NCBI GenBank assembly: GCA_025917655.1
Contig: CP084609.1
Location: forward strand, 1 to 64,000
Direction: 5' to 3'
Length of the DNA stretch: 64,000 bases
From: Chlorella sorokiniana
Taxonomy: Eukaryota > Chlorophyta > Trebouxiophyceae > Chlorellales > Chlorellaceae
Positions 53,690 through 64,000 of this stretch are shown in pieces (the first letter of the stretch is position 1; each line of letters starts with the position of its first letter). The translations under genes were made by a program, and so were the position numbers. The notes beneath the pieces were generated by a model. The model was not told where the DNA came from. It ran no database searches and worked only from the letters and a program-made list of their open reading frames with translations.

Positions 53690-55556
53690 CCTGATGCCCG
53701 TCATGTCCTCCATGCCGCCCTCCATGCGCTCGGCGGCGGACCCCGTCTCCGCGGTACGCCTGCGGTACGGTGGGGGCAGAGGCAGCACTGCTTAGGGATG
53801 CCATGCAGCAACAAAAGGTAGTGCAGCAAAGTGCAGGGCAGGGGCGGGGCGGGGCTCTGTGGCCACAGAGTGCCAAAGGACGCGACAGCGCACAGCGGCG
53901 CTTGGAAGCATCCCAGCACGCAACTGCCATCTGCGATCCAACAATCGTTCCGCCCCAGGCACGCCTCCTGACCACCGACATGAGCAACTAAACGCTGCTG
54001 CCGCCGCACTCACACGCGCACGATGTCGGCCACCGGGTGCACAAAGATCTTGCCGTCGCCAATCTCCCGGTGTGCGCCGCCGCCGCCACGATGCGCACCA
54101 CAGAGTCCACCTGGCCCCTGCATGGGCGTGGGGGTGCCGTGGAAAGCTGGGGAGGTGTGTGAAACGGAGCCATTCAGGGTGTGGTGGCTTGGAGGGTAGA
54201 GGTGGGTGAGCGGGTCCAACCCACTTTTGCCCCCCCCCCCCCCCCGCCCCGCGCATCATCCGTCTAGCAGCAACGAGGCGATGCAAGGAAGTTGGTGCAT
54301 CGTTGCCAGCCCCAGGTATTGCCAGCCCCCGCCCTAATCTGTCTTTTCAAACAAGAGGCCGATGCAGGAAATCTAGTGCTATCTTCAACCCACCGCGCCA
54401 CCACGATGTCGATGCGCGACTTGTCCACCAGCACCGCGCCCGCGCCCGCGCCATACTCGGTGCCGCCGTACCGCTCCTTCTGGCCTGCGGTACATGACGG
54501 GTCAAAGAGTGGGAATGTTTGCGTCAGCGGGCGTGTGCGGTCTGGGGGCTTGGGGGTGGGCATGCGTCGGAGTGCATTAAAGACTGGATCGATGCTGCAG
54601 TGCTGCCTCTGGCAGGCCGCAGCAAAGGATCCTTGCACGGGGTGCACAGCGCCACGAACAGCATTGGGCTGCAGACGAGCTCGTGAGGGGGCAGCACAAG
54701 GACAGCAGCGCAGCTGGCGGCTGGCGGCAGCAGCGGGTGCCTGCAGGCCCTCCCCTCCCGGCCCCTCTGTCAGCGCTCTTCCCTGCCCATCCACGGCTGG
54801 CTGCTCACCGCCCTGCATGCCGGCGCCCCTGGCCTCGGTGACGGTCATGCCGCGGATGCCGCTGGCGTTGAGCTGGGCCACCACCTTTGCAGGCGCCAGG
54901 GGCGAATGAGGGCCTGATGGGCACAAGAGCATTGAATGGGGGGCGGGGTTTGTGTTGGCCCAACGAGGCAGAAAGGGCCAGCAAAGCGGCCTCCAGCAGC
55001 CACTAGAGGGAGCAACACACACACCCAGCGTGGTGGTAGACAAGGAAACCTAGCTATGTAAAACCAAAGATCAGAAAGAGAAGATTGTTCTGTGGGGCGG
55101 CGCCGCACCTCCACCCGGAAGAAGTTGCAGCCCGGGAAGGCCGACAGGTCAACCGTGATGGACTCCAGGGCCTTGTAGGGGCCAGCCGGTTGGTTGCCGT
55201 TGCCCTCTGCAGCGCGGGAGGCAGGGAGGGCAGAAGAGCGCGGTCTAAGGGCCTGCCACTGGCGGCAGCGGCAGCGGCAGCGGCGGCACTGCCCTGACGC
55301 TGCACTCTGTGCAGCCCCCGGCGCACCTGCGTTGCAAACGTGCAGCGCAAGTCGTCTTTCGCTACAGCGGGGTGCCGGGCAGGCCCGGGGGCCGCTCCTA
55401 GGGCTTGGGCCCGCCTGCGATAGCGGACATGTGCGGGAGGTGAGCTCCCAGGGTGGTCATCAGCTTGAGATAGCGTTTGTGCACTAACCGATGCCCGCCG
55501 CGCTGCACGCTGCAAGCCGCTCCTGCCACCAAGCTGCTGCCAACTGCACAGGCCAT
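53690..55556 (-). CDS. GLNB: Plastid PII nitrogen/carbon sensor
   Basis: Trimeric chloroplast protein that senses ATP/ADP, 2-oxoglutarate and, in plants and green algae, glutamine, and activates N-acetylglutamate kinase. Exon 55489-55556 starts MACAVGSSLVAGAACSVQ, a good transit peptide. It joins in phase to exon 2 (about 55334-55370, ending LHVCNA) and exon 3 (GNGNQPAGPYKALESITVDL, then FPGCNFFRVE). Later exons: ALIRPWRLQ with VVAQLNASGIRGMTVTEARG; the T-loop ERYGGTEYGAGAGAVLVDKS; QVDSVVRIVAAAAHTG; and GDGKIFVHPVADIVR ending at a strong GTGAGT donor (54012). A further exon from 53746 gives TGSAAERMEGGMEDM, a plant-type C-terminal Q-loop. One A is missing at 54886-54888 and one G at 54066-54068. 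The 3' end is unresolved: the frame stays open to 53429 unless a G is missing near 53690. Confidence 0.88.
54232..54250. repeat. Poly-C tract in a PII intron
   Basis: A run of C with one G, length probably unreliable in the assembly. Confidence 0.8.
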
Positions 55557-55742
55557 ATCGACTGTATCAGGCGGGTGTACTCGACAATCGAACGGACGAT
55601 GATGGTGGTAGATGTCAGCACAGATCGGAGCCAGGAGCCCCGCACTGGCAAGAATTGGCCTGTGATGGAAGCATAGCAGGCCACAGCAGGGCAGGAGGGA
55701 GACATTCGCCTTGGCGCGGGCTTAATCGATCACATCCGAAGC
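55557..55742. promoter_or_regulatory. Compact divergent promoter, PII / glutaredoxin-like
   Basis: 186 bases separate the two divergent ATGs. An arrangement this tight implies a shared bidirectional promoter. No specific binding site is claimed. Confidence 0.5.
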
Positions 55743-56820
55743 ATGGTCGTTATGACAGCAGTGAGCTTACAGCGTTGGGCCGCCCACTTGGCGAGCCGTC
55801 CGCCGCATTGGCAGCTGGGCGCCCTGCCCTCGCTGCGCTGCTTCTCACCTTTCACTGCGGTCCCCTCACGACCAGGCGGCGACGCCAGAAGCGCGGGTGC
55901 AGGCCTGAACGGCAGCCCCCGCAGCTTGGGCGCGGCACCCCGCCGCCCGCGGCACGCCCTCCGCCCCCGCAGCCTCCTACAGCATCGTCACTGGGGCCCC
56001 CGGCTCCAGCGACGGCAGCGGCGGCGGCAGCGGGCAGCTGAAGCTGATAGTGTACAGCAAAGAGGGGTGCCACCTGTGCGAGGGGCTCAAGGAGAAGCTG
56101 GAGGCGCTGCTGGACCGAGCCGCCTTCCTGCCCAGCGCTCTCAGGTGCAGCCGCCAGCCCCTCCCCCTGCCGCCCTGCTGACATTGATGGGGTGCAGGTG
56201 GTTCAGTCTACTCGACAACATCCTGCTCCCGTGGCTTGGGCTGGCTGTTTCCCATCGCTGCTGTACCTGCAGACTCTTTTGGCGACCTGTCACGCCGCTC
56301 TCACCAAACCTTTTCTTCTTCTGAACCTGATCCCCCTCCCCTCTCTTGTCCCCCTACATGCAGCGGCGCAGAAATCGAGGTGCGAGACATCACCAGCAGG
56401 CCGGAGTGGGAGGCCGCCTACGCTCTCAGCATCCCCGTGCTGGCGGCGGCGGCGCCCGATGGCAGCGGCGAGGTAAAACTGGGTGCTGGGGCCCATTTCC
56501 TTTGGCTTCCATTGCGCATTGGTGGGGGAGGATGCTGCGGTGCAGGGCGGAAGTTGCGTGGCCAGGCAGCGCTGTCCTTCTCGCATGCACCCTGACAGTC
56601 GACTCGTCCAACGCTCGCAGCCGCCGCCCTGCCCGGCATGCGCCCCTTGCACCATCTTCTCTTGGACTGCATCGGAAACTGAATCGCCAGTCCCGCTCCC
56701 CTGCCCCTTGCACAGGTGGAGGTGCCCCGCCCCTCGCCCCGCCTGTCGGCAGACGCGCTGCAGAGACACATTGAAAAGTTCTTGGCTGCGCACGGCCCGC
56801 TGGGCGGCGGCGCGCGGTAG
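55743..56820 (+). CDS. Glutaredoxin-like (DUF836) protein
   Basis: Thioredoxin-fold protein with a CxxC site, probably organellar. ATG 55743 opens an Arg/Ser/Pro-rich leader (MVVMTAVSLQRWAAHLASRP). The folded domain starts with QLKLIVYSKEGCHLCEGLKE (CHLC redox motif, about 56034-56100) and continues to FLPSALR at a donor at 56144. Exon 56364-56472 gives EVRDITSRPEWEAAYALSIP and VLAAAAPDGSGE. Exon 56716-56820 gives PRLSADALQRHIEKFLAAHG and stops at 56818-56820. Strand order, the cis-Pro after SI and the length fit PF05768-type glutaredoxin-like proteins. The leader and domain are in different frames, joined near 55950-55980, which is either a small unseen intron or one more missing base. Confidence 0.78.
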
Positions 56821-57002
56821 CAGGGCGACGCGGTGAGGGGAGAGCCGTGCCAGCCAGCTGGCGACCTGTTGTGGCACGGCGTGCTGTGTGGCGAAAGAGG
56901 GAAGCGTACCATGCCGTGAGCTGCGGCCCGTGCTGGTTTCCAGCGCTACGTTCTGTGACTGATGGCAGGGAGCACTGCGACGTCTATGTCTAGAATTGAG
57001 AG

Positions 57003-57576
57003 GCACTTGACATTGACATTGAAGAGGAGGAGGATGCTGCAGCTACTGCTGCACCTGTTGAGAGTGTGGAGGAGGAGGCGTCGACCGCAGCAGATCCTCC
57101 CATGGGTGCAGCAGAGGCAACTGTGGCCGTGGCGGCTGAGGAAGGGGCGGTGGCTGTGGAGCCAGCAGTGGAGGATTGCTCCGTTACTGCAAAGTTAGCT
57201 ACGGCGATTGACGAGGCTGCAACACTTGCAGCTTCCAAGAAGCCACAGGCCGCCGAGACAGCGCATGCGCTGGCGGCCAGTGCTATTGCAGAGGAGACCG
57301 GAGGGAGCGGCAGCAGAACAGGCTCTGGCAGTGTGGGCAGCTGAGGCCGCAGAAGATGGCGCTGTGGTGCAGCATCTGGCAGGGCCTACAGCTGTCGCCG
57401 ACAGCGCAGCGGGTGAGCCTCTGGCTTCTGGGGCAGGAGAGGAGGCGGGGCCGGAAATCGCCTCGGCGGAGGACCCAGCTGAGGTGTTGAGTGCGATCGA
57501 GGAGAAGGAGAAGGACAGTGATGGCAGCTTCATGCTTGTTTCGGAGTACAACTCATCCTTGGATGATCTCTGGTAG
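57003..57576 (+). CDS. Acidic Ala/Glu-rich protein, 3' part only
   Basis: Opens after a possible acceptor near 57003 with ALDIDIEEEEDAAATAAPVE and stays acidic and Ala-rich. It changes frame once near 57300-57310 and then runs to a TAG at 57574-57576 with AIEEKEKDSDGSFMLVSEYN and SSLDDLW. No upstream exon or ATG is obvious between 56820 and 57003, so the 5' end is missing or this is a fragment. The C-terminal SDGSFMLVSEYNSSLDDLW looks like a real conserved tail, but I cannot name it. Confidence 0.35.
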
Positions 57577-58856
57577 AGCTGCAGGCGCAGGGCCGGGCCT
57601 CGCCGCAGAGGAGCGGCTGCCCTTGAAGGCTGCCGCCGGAGCGGGGCGGCGGCGGAAGACCAGCGGGCACTGCGGCGCCTGAAACCCGGCACAATTCAGA
57701 TTGACGAGGCCTTTCTGCGCATACAACATGGCTTTCAAGTTTGCTAGTGCTGAGTTGGTGCTTGTGACAGGATTGGCTGTAGGTCACTAGGAGTTTATGC
57801 TGCATGGGGTTCATGCATTGACGCACAGCGTGCACGACATAATCGCGAGGCAGGCTTGCCTCGGGGCGCACGACGGCCCAGCTTCCCAGTCTGGTCGCCT
57901 CAAAGTGCTGTCGCCTGCACACACCACCTGTTATTGAAAGCCTCTTCTGCGTGCTTCTCACTGTGGGCTTCTCCTGTGAAAGCACGGCCTGCCGGGCAGC
58001 ATGTCCCTCCTGCTGCCCATCCCACACCGCATCTCGCTTCTTGTGGCTGCAGGTGACATGAGTGTGTCCAACAAGAATCGCCCGGCCTTGTGTGACAGAA
58101 AATGCCACTATTCCTGAGCCAAAAATGCTCCAGTCCCTGCTGCAGTGATGGTGTTGCCAGTAATGGTGTTGCCTCGGGCCAGCCGCGTGACTGCAGCAGG
58201 AGCAGCACACGCGCAAGAGCAGTTACCCAGCCCCGGCTCGCAGCAGCCGCGGAACGACATCAATAACTTGCATGATAATCATGGTTGGAGGGTGCAGTTC
58301 TCGGACGAAGACTAAAGCTTGATATATGAAGGCCAGCGACGGCAGCGAGGCACGAGGGAACGGTGGGGCGTGGGGCGTGCGGCAGTGGGGTGCCTCAAAC
58401 GGATAGACAGGGCTGCAGCTAATGAACCAATGATAATTCTGCATTTTTACGTCCTTATGAAAGTCCAATATCGCCGTAGAAACCAGTGAAACAACAAAAC
58501 GTAAATGGCCAGCGCAAAGGTGGCTGTCAATAGAGTCCCGTGCATCCCATCGTATATACATCTCAGATGGTTGATCAGTAATGATGAAGCCGGAGGTTGG
58601 GAGGAAGAGAGGGCAGCACAGAAGTACAGAATGCCGAGCAAAGGGTCTTCTGAAACCTTGAAATCCTAGAACGTCGTATACTGCATTGTGAGCTTCCCGC
58701 ACGGCATTGGCGCTTGCAACAATTCGGGACATGTGATCCAGCGATGGGGCTGGTGACCCACTCTGGGCAGTGCCACTGCGGAGCTGTCAAGTAAGGGATG
58801 TGCGCATGTCGACTGTAGGGCTGCAGCCCGCCCGATGTTTGGTTGGCCGCCGCCGC
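57577..58856. other. Mostly empty spacer with an AT-richer core
   Basis: 58230-58800 is visibly less GC-rich than its surroundings. It holds a minus-strand open frame (58223-58732, 169 codons, starting MSRIVASANAVREAHNAVYD) with no recognisable motif. Lower GC makes long chance frames less likely to be composition shadows, but there is no other support. Confidence 0.3.
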
Positions 58857-59893
58857 TGCCCGCCGCCGCCGTTGGCTGCTGTCGCTGCCACAGGGCCGTG
58901 CTCCTGCTCCTGCTTGTAATCTCTGCAGGTTCGAGTTTGATGCAGAGCCGGATCTGGTGGCCTGGGACTGCGACTGTGAGCGCTGTGCTGCGCTTCAAAC
59001 TCTCCAATCGCTGCTGTGCATGGCTATGCCTGCCTCCCTACACTTTCTGGCCGATGTGGGTGCTGCTCATGCCCTTCCACGTTTGAACCGCCCAAGTTCC
59101 CACCCGCCCCGGCAGGCAGCATCTGCTCCATGAAGTGCAACACGCATGCCGTCGTGCCAGAGCCCCGCTTCCGCCTGCTACAAGGGGAGGGCAGCCTGAG
59201 CTGCTACCAGGTGCGCTGTGGCTGCCGGCCGCTTGCAGTTCCTGCAATTCTGATCTGGGAGCATGAGTCTGTTCTTGCGATGGGGTTGCTCATAATCTGT
59301 GTGGACAGCATGAGAGACTCTGCAGCTGCTTGCACTGCCCGTCTCCGCTGCTTTCGCTGAAGCTGCCTGCCGCTGGACGGGCGAAACTGCACTCCGCCCA
59401 GTTGCCGCTGGCCAGCGCCTGCTGTGCCGGACATCTATATGCCCAGCCAGCCTGGGGCCAAATTTTTGTCTCTTCAAGCTGCCAGCACGTCCCTGCCACC
59501 TGCAGTTCAACACCCAGACAGCGAAGCACCTGTTCTGCAAGACCTGCGGCATCTGCCCCTTCTATCGCCCGCGCAGCAACCCGGATGGCTATGCGGGTGG
59601 GGCAAAGGGCGGCGGCGAGGCAGCGCCTTGGGAATTGCTGCAAGCAGTGGCAGGGCTGCATCCCCAGCCTGCCACACGCGCCGCCTCAGCGCTGCCCTGC
59701 GATGCCTCTGCCCACAACACCCAGCCCAGCTGACAATCGCCTTTTCGCCCTCTGCTTCTACCTGCCCCATCCAGTCACCGTGCACTGCATCACGTCGCCC
59801 ACGGTCAAGACGCTCACCATCAAATCGATCCGCGGCAGCGACTGGGAGGCGTCTGTGGCGGCGAGCGGCATCCAGGGCCTCAGCAAGGTGTGA
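58857..59893 (+). CDS. GFA/CENP-V domain zinc-fold protein
   Basis: Members bind zinc through Cys clusters; some act on S-hydroxymethylglutathione, and CENP-V itself has a chromatin role. Here: VGCCRCHRAV (about 58870-58900, first Cys pair), then RFEFDAEPDLVAWDCDC in the exon from about 58930, then exon 59116-59210 with SICSMKCNTHAVVPEPRFRL and LQGEGSLSCYQ, exon 59505-59596 with FNTQTAKHLFCKTCGICPFY and RPRSNPDGYA, and exon 59774-59893 with VTVHCITSPTVKTLTIKSIR and GSDWEASVAASGIQGLSK, stop at 59891-59893. Phases 59116 to 59893 close cleanly and the whole matches a CENP-V-like small protein. The join between the CHRAV segment and RFEF is unresolved; the first ATG is uncertain. Confidence 0.82.
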
Positions 59894-60149
59894 CTTTACA
59901 GGCGTCGGCTTCCTTGCATTGCTCACTCCTCCGCGGCATCCCTGGCGTGCGCATGTCGTGTGTCGGTTACTGTGTCGGCAAACGCGTATCCACTCAGCAA
60001 GCAAACGAAAATGACTTGATGCAGCACGAAATGAAAGAGCAGCTCAACAAGCAACCAGGAAAATTGACCGCACAGCGGCAGCGTGCAGAACCGATGCAAA
60101 ACACATGCATCGTAAATAGTGGTCCCACGTGAGCGGGGTACATTAGCTA

Positions 60150-60280
60150 GCTTTGGAACCCTGCCAGCAGGCCCCGTGGTGGCCGATCTGCAGCTGCAGG
60201 CGTCGGGCCTGGAGGAGCGCAGGCAGCTCTACACGCTGGAGTTCACGGTGCCGCCGCTTGTCAGGCAGGCAGCGCCTCCC
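60150..60280 (+). other. Orphan exon-like stretch
   Basis: Between the GFA gene and the coiled-coil gene, one plus-strand frame reads PVVADLQLQASGLEERRQLY and then TLEFTVPPLVRQA, which looks like real protein, and it is preceded by an AG at a plausible acceptor. I cannot link it to another exon or name it. It may be a 3' exon of an alternative transcript or a gene fragment. The rest of 59894-60796 shows nothing supported. Confidence 0.25.
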
Positions 60281-60796
60281 TGGGAGGCGCTGCAGCAGCG
60301 TGCAGGGCGCCGCTGCTGCTGCCAACGTCCCACTCAACTTCTGTGCCAAGCTCAAGCAGCGGCCGCGCCGATGCCGCGCTGGCGTCAGACGCCGCGGGGC
60401 GCTGACCCTCAGCTGCATATGGCGCAGCCCCAGAGGCGGCGGCAGCTGCTGCGGGGTGCGGCGACAGCGACGACCCCTGAGCGCCTGCAGCGGTTGGGTG
60501 AGGGGGAGGGTACAGTGAGCAGGCAGCGGCTGTCAGAACCTGACGTTCGCAGTGATGGCGAGCGCCGCTGGACTGTCGGGAGCCAAGCACTGCAGCAGGC
60601 CGCCGCATGCGCTCCCTGCACCCTTCCATTTGGTGCGGCAGCCAGGCAAGGGCCCGCGCTGCGATGGGGCCACCACTCCACACGCTTGCTTTGCCGCCCA
60701 TGTGGCCCGGAACTGATGCAACAGCCAGCTCAGACCACCCTTGGACAGCCAGGCCCTTCAGGCTGCCCACAGCCATCCCCCTCAGGCAGCCAATGT

Positions 60797-63776
60797 TCAG
60801 TCCCCCAGGGCCCCACCCGGGCTGCAAGCGTTGAGGCTGGCGCGATACTTGGCTTCAGCCCGGGTCAGCGCAGCTCGAAGGCGGTCCATCTGCCCCTCCC
60901 GCTGCCGCAGCTGGCCCTGCAGGGAGGAGCGGCGGTGGGGGGCGGAAGGGGTGTGAAGGCTGGTGAGCAAGTACGAGATGACTACCGAGGGCAAGAGGCT
61001 GGCTGGCTGCGCAGGGCAAAGGCAAGGGCAAGGGCACGGGCCGCCTGCTGGCTGGCTCGCCGCCCAGCGGAAAGGCAGCGATCGCGGCGCGCGGCAGGCA
61101 GCCGTGTTCGGAGCGCTTGCGCGCTGGCAGCCGCCGATGCCCCGCTTCGCTCTGGCTTCCCGCCGCAATGTTTCAGTACACACCGCAACATACCGTACCG
61201 TACCGCACCGCCCTGACCCCCACCTGCAGCTCCAACACCCTGAACTCCAGCTGTGCCGCTTCCACACGCGCTTGTGCCAGCGCCTGCAGCGGGGTGGAAA
61301 GCACACGATGGCTCGGTGAGTAGGTGACCGGGGGGGGGGGACTACTCCGAGACTGGCTACGGCGCAGGGCTGTGCTACCTAGTAAGCCGGCCACATTTGA
61401 GTAGAGTAGTTGGCCGGCCCCCACCCAAACCGCCACTCCCACCGGCCTGCCATCCCTTCAAGCGCACCATCCGGCCACAGGCGAAGCCCCACGACCGAGT
61501 GGCCCACCTGGATCAAATCTGCCGCCGCCTCGTCGCGGTAGGTGGCCAGCAGCTGCCCCTCCGCCACCTGCAGCGGGCACATCGGGACAGTACAGAGCGG
61601 TACGCTGGTTTGACAGGCTGACCCGCTCATGAGGGGTTGATCACCGCCCCACACTCACAACGACCAGCTGGCAACCCCCTTTTCCCAAACCACAATTCTC
61701 CTTGCTTCACAGCAAGCCTTGTCGTTGCGATAATGAGAGCTGGGACCCCCAAGCAGCCCACCTGCAGGCGAGCCAGCAGCATGTCCTTGGCGCGGCCTGC
61801 AGCATTGGCGGGTAACAACATGAAGATGAAGAATGAAGGGGGAAGTCGATGACAGACAGACCCGTGTCACGTGTGCTGGACGTATAGCGTCGCCAAGGCG
61901 GAGAGACTCGCCCAATTTTCCCGGTCTGTACATGTCATCTCCCCTTTCTCTACTGCGTCCAACCCCCAACCTCACTTCCATCCAAATGCCAAAGTAAAAC
62001 CCCAACCTCACTTCCATCCAAATGCCAAAGTAAAAAAATACTAAAGAACTCACGCAGGCGGTCGATCTCTATGCCTTGCTCCACCGCCAGCGCAGCCTCC
62101 GCATAGCCCTGCGCCCGGGCCTCATCTCGCTCCGCCAGCAGCCGCTTGCACCTGCGGCGGACCAGGCACGGCATGCATCGTTTGGCTGGCTGCTTTCCGG
62201 CTGGCTCCTTTCCGGCCAAAAAATAGTGGGCGAGGTCTGTCGGCGCACCTGCGGCGTAGGGCAGAGGCGCTGCCCTCTCGGTCGAGAGAGGCCACCTCGG
62301 CGGGGTCAGGGGCCACCTTGGGAGGCGAGGGGGCTGGTGTACTGCAAGAAGGGGAGTAGGTACAGCAAGCTTAGGGGCGGAGGCGGCGCCATCTTGGGAA
62401 AGGGGATGAAGCCAAGGGGAGAACACACTCGCAGGATGCGGCGGCAGTCGGGCGCTCTCGACGGCCACAGCAATAGTCGCAGCGGCGCCGCTGGCAGCCT
62501 GCTCCTTGTCTCCCCCAGACCCTCCATCAAACTGAGTCCCCCTCGCTCCACCACAAACACCCCCTTCCTCCCCAAGAAAGGAAAGAAACACACCACCACC
62601 ACCGCACCACCCCACCCACCCAAACGTCTCGTGCAGCTGTCGCGCGGTGGTGCCCGGCGGCAGCGGCGGCGTCGCATTGCGGGCTGCACCAGACAGCGGC
62701 GGGCAGGCGGGGAGAAGGGCGGCACATCAGCTGGAGCCTTGGGGGTCGGGGCGGGGTTGCCCGTCAGACAGAGGTTGGTGCAGGCAGGCAGGGAGGCAGA
62801 GCGGCAGCAGGACACAGGCACCGCAGCCAGGCAGACCGCCTTCAAACCACCGCGGGCTACACGCGCATGAGAGCAGCCCTTTCGAAGGCCTCGACAAAAC
62901 AAACACAGAGCACAGGGGCCTGCCCCGTCCCAACACCCCAGAGGGGTGCAGCTGCGCGGCGGCGCACCCGGCCAAACATGCGGCGCACGGTTCCCAGCAC
63001 CGAGGCCCGAGGGGTGGGCTCCTCCTCGGAGTCGTACAGCCGCTCCACAGCCTGCGGTACAGCATGCAGTACGGTAAAAAAAATGGCGGTACAGCGCAAC
63101 ACGAAAATGGGCAGCACCAGCGGCAGCAACGAAAAGGGCAGCAACAGAGGCCGCACCGTGCCATGGCGACATGCTGGCGGCACACACACACGCGCGTGTA
63201 CAAACATGTGTTCAAACGCAAACAAAACTACAAACACACCTCCTTCAGGTTAATGGGGCTCCAGCACTCGGGAGGCAGCCCCGCCGCCGGCGCCGCGCCC
63301 TGCTGCTGCGCGGCGGCAGCGCGCCGCCGCCACCCGCCCGCGTGGCAATCACCAGCTTTGGAGTGGCTGCCTCGGCGGCTGCTGGCCCTTGCAGGGAAGT
63401 GCCCGGCAGGAGCAAGGGGAGGCGCCGGGGGCGCCGGCCGGCGGCTGCTGCGCCGCCATCAGCGGGCGCAAACTGGAAGCCCCCGCTGCCGCCGCCTGCT
63501 GCTGCTGCGGTTGCTGCTGCTGAGCTGCTTGCTGCGGCGCCGTCAGCGCCAGCTGCTCCTTCTCCCCCCCGCCGGGAGCCCAGTCGCAACACAGAGGGGC
63601 GGCGCTTGGCGGGCGTGGCACCGGCAGCTGCTGGCGCAGCGGCGGGGCCATACGCCGCTCGGATCCCCCTGGGCCCCAGCTGCCGCCGCCGCCGCCGCCG
63701 AGCCGTCAAAGCCAGAAAGATCTTGCTCCCCCTCTGTTTGGGGCCCCAGGCCGCTGCCGCCCACCGCGCTCGTCAT
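60797..63776 (-). CDS. Unrecognised coiled-coil protein
   Basis: Starts MTSAVGGSGLGPQTEGEQDL (ATG 63774-63776). A long Ala/Gly/Arg-rich region with one frame change follows, ending in GLPPECWSPINLKE (exon end near 63242). Later exons: AVERLYDSEEEPTPRASVLG with TVRRMFGRVRRRAAA (about 62970-63055), about 62625-62690 (ATPPLPPGTTARQLHETF), about 62247-62340 (VAPDPAEVASLDREGSASAL), about 62052-62152 (CKRLLAERDEARAQGYAEAA and LAVEQGIEIDRL), about 61762-61798 (GRAKDMLLARLQ), about 61507-61569 (VAEGQLLATYRDEAAADLIQ), about 61226-61290 (LAQARVEAAQLEFRVLELQ) and 60797-60925 (LRQREGQMDRLRAALTRAEA). From LLAERDE onward it is heptad-patterned, predicting a long parallel coiled coil. Fit with golgin or tether-like proteins is speculative. 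Confidence 0.6.
61964..62035. repeat. 36-base perfect tandem duplication, intronic
   Basis: Two exact copies (61964-61999 and 62000-62035) of a unit beginning CCCCAACCTCACTTCCATCC and ending AAAGTAAAA, in an intron of the coiled-coil gene. No coding effect. Confidence 0.97.
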
Positions 63777-63810
63777 GGCTGCAAGGGAGCCAGAGAGGCA
63801 CAGCGTGTGG

Positions 63811-63857
<47 letters not shown>

Positions 63858-64000
63858 GGGGGACGGGGGGTTGAGGGCACCCGCGTTGGGGGCACGCTGC
63901 ATCGAGACCGACAAGCAGGTGGCTGCAACATGTGGTGAGAGGGCAAAGGCTGCGACCCTTCACCGCATGTCCAACACCCTCTTCTTGACACAAACACACC
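63777..64000. repeat. Upstream region with (GT)n microsatellite
   Basis: A GT tract at about 63814-63854 in the probable promoter or 5' UTR of the minus-strand coiled-coil gene. The window ends before another gene is evident. Confidence 0.7.

Overview
This window reads as the left end of a nuclear chromosome from a green alga. It opens with about 280 bases of perfect CCCTAAA repeat (the plant/Chlorella-type telomere TTTAGGG; Chlamydomonas uses TTTTAGGG). The interior is GC-rich, with intron-dense genes (typical exons 50-150 bases, GT-AG introns ending in -GCAG), TGTAA poly(A) signals and proteins of clear chlorophyte/plant type. A Trebouxiophyceae (Chlorella-like) alga is the best inference; the species cannot be named from sequence alone.

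Layout. 1-816: telomere, degenerate junction and gene-free subtelomere. 817-5030 (-): a PUT/LAT-type amino acid or polyamine permease. 6610-9239 (+): TIM21, a mitochondrial import subunit. 9801-15179 (-) and 15282-17770 (+): unrecognised low-complexity or coiled-coil proteins with start regions about 100 bases apart, back to back. 18044-22827 (-): NOP9/APUM23, a nucleolar Pumilio-like rRNA-processing factor. 24517-27562 (+): a secreted proline-rich wall or matrix protein. 28082-29773 (-): a DUF3605 protein. 30409-41660 (+): ubiquitin-activating enzyme E1 in about 40 exons. 42427-43165 (+): a small basic protein. 44412-49916 (+): TRM11 tRNA guanine-10 methyltransferase. 50313-51917 (+): an F-box/leucine-rich protein. 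53690-55556 (-): the plastid nitrogen sensor PII, transcribed divergently from 55743-56820 (+), a glutaredoxin-like DUF836 protein. 58857-59893 (+): a GFA/CENP-V zinc-fold protein. 60797-63776 (-): a coiled-coil protein.

The genes are mostly unrelated housekeeping genes, as expected for a nuclear chromosome arm. They do not form an operon or a defence island, and I found no CRISPR, phage or gene-cluster system.

Two matters affect interpretation. First, about 15 conserved coding exons break frame by one missing base, almost always in a run of C or G (in one case A). This looks like uncorrected homopolymer error in the assembly rather than wholesale gene death, so conceptual translations of this window will be falsely broken. 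Second, GT repeats tend to sit just after splice donors and CA repeats just before acceptors on the coding strand. Exon limits below were read by eye from splice consensus and conserved protein motifs; ends marked unresolved are approximate.
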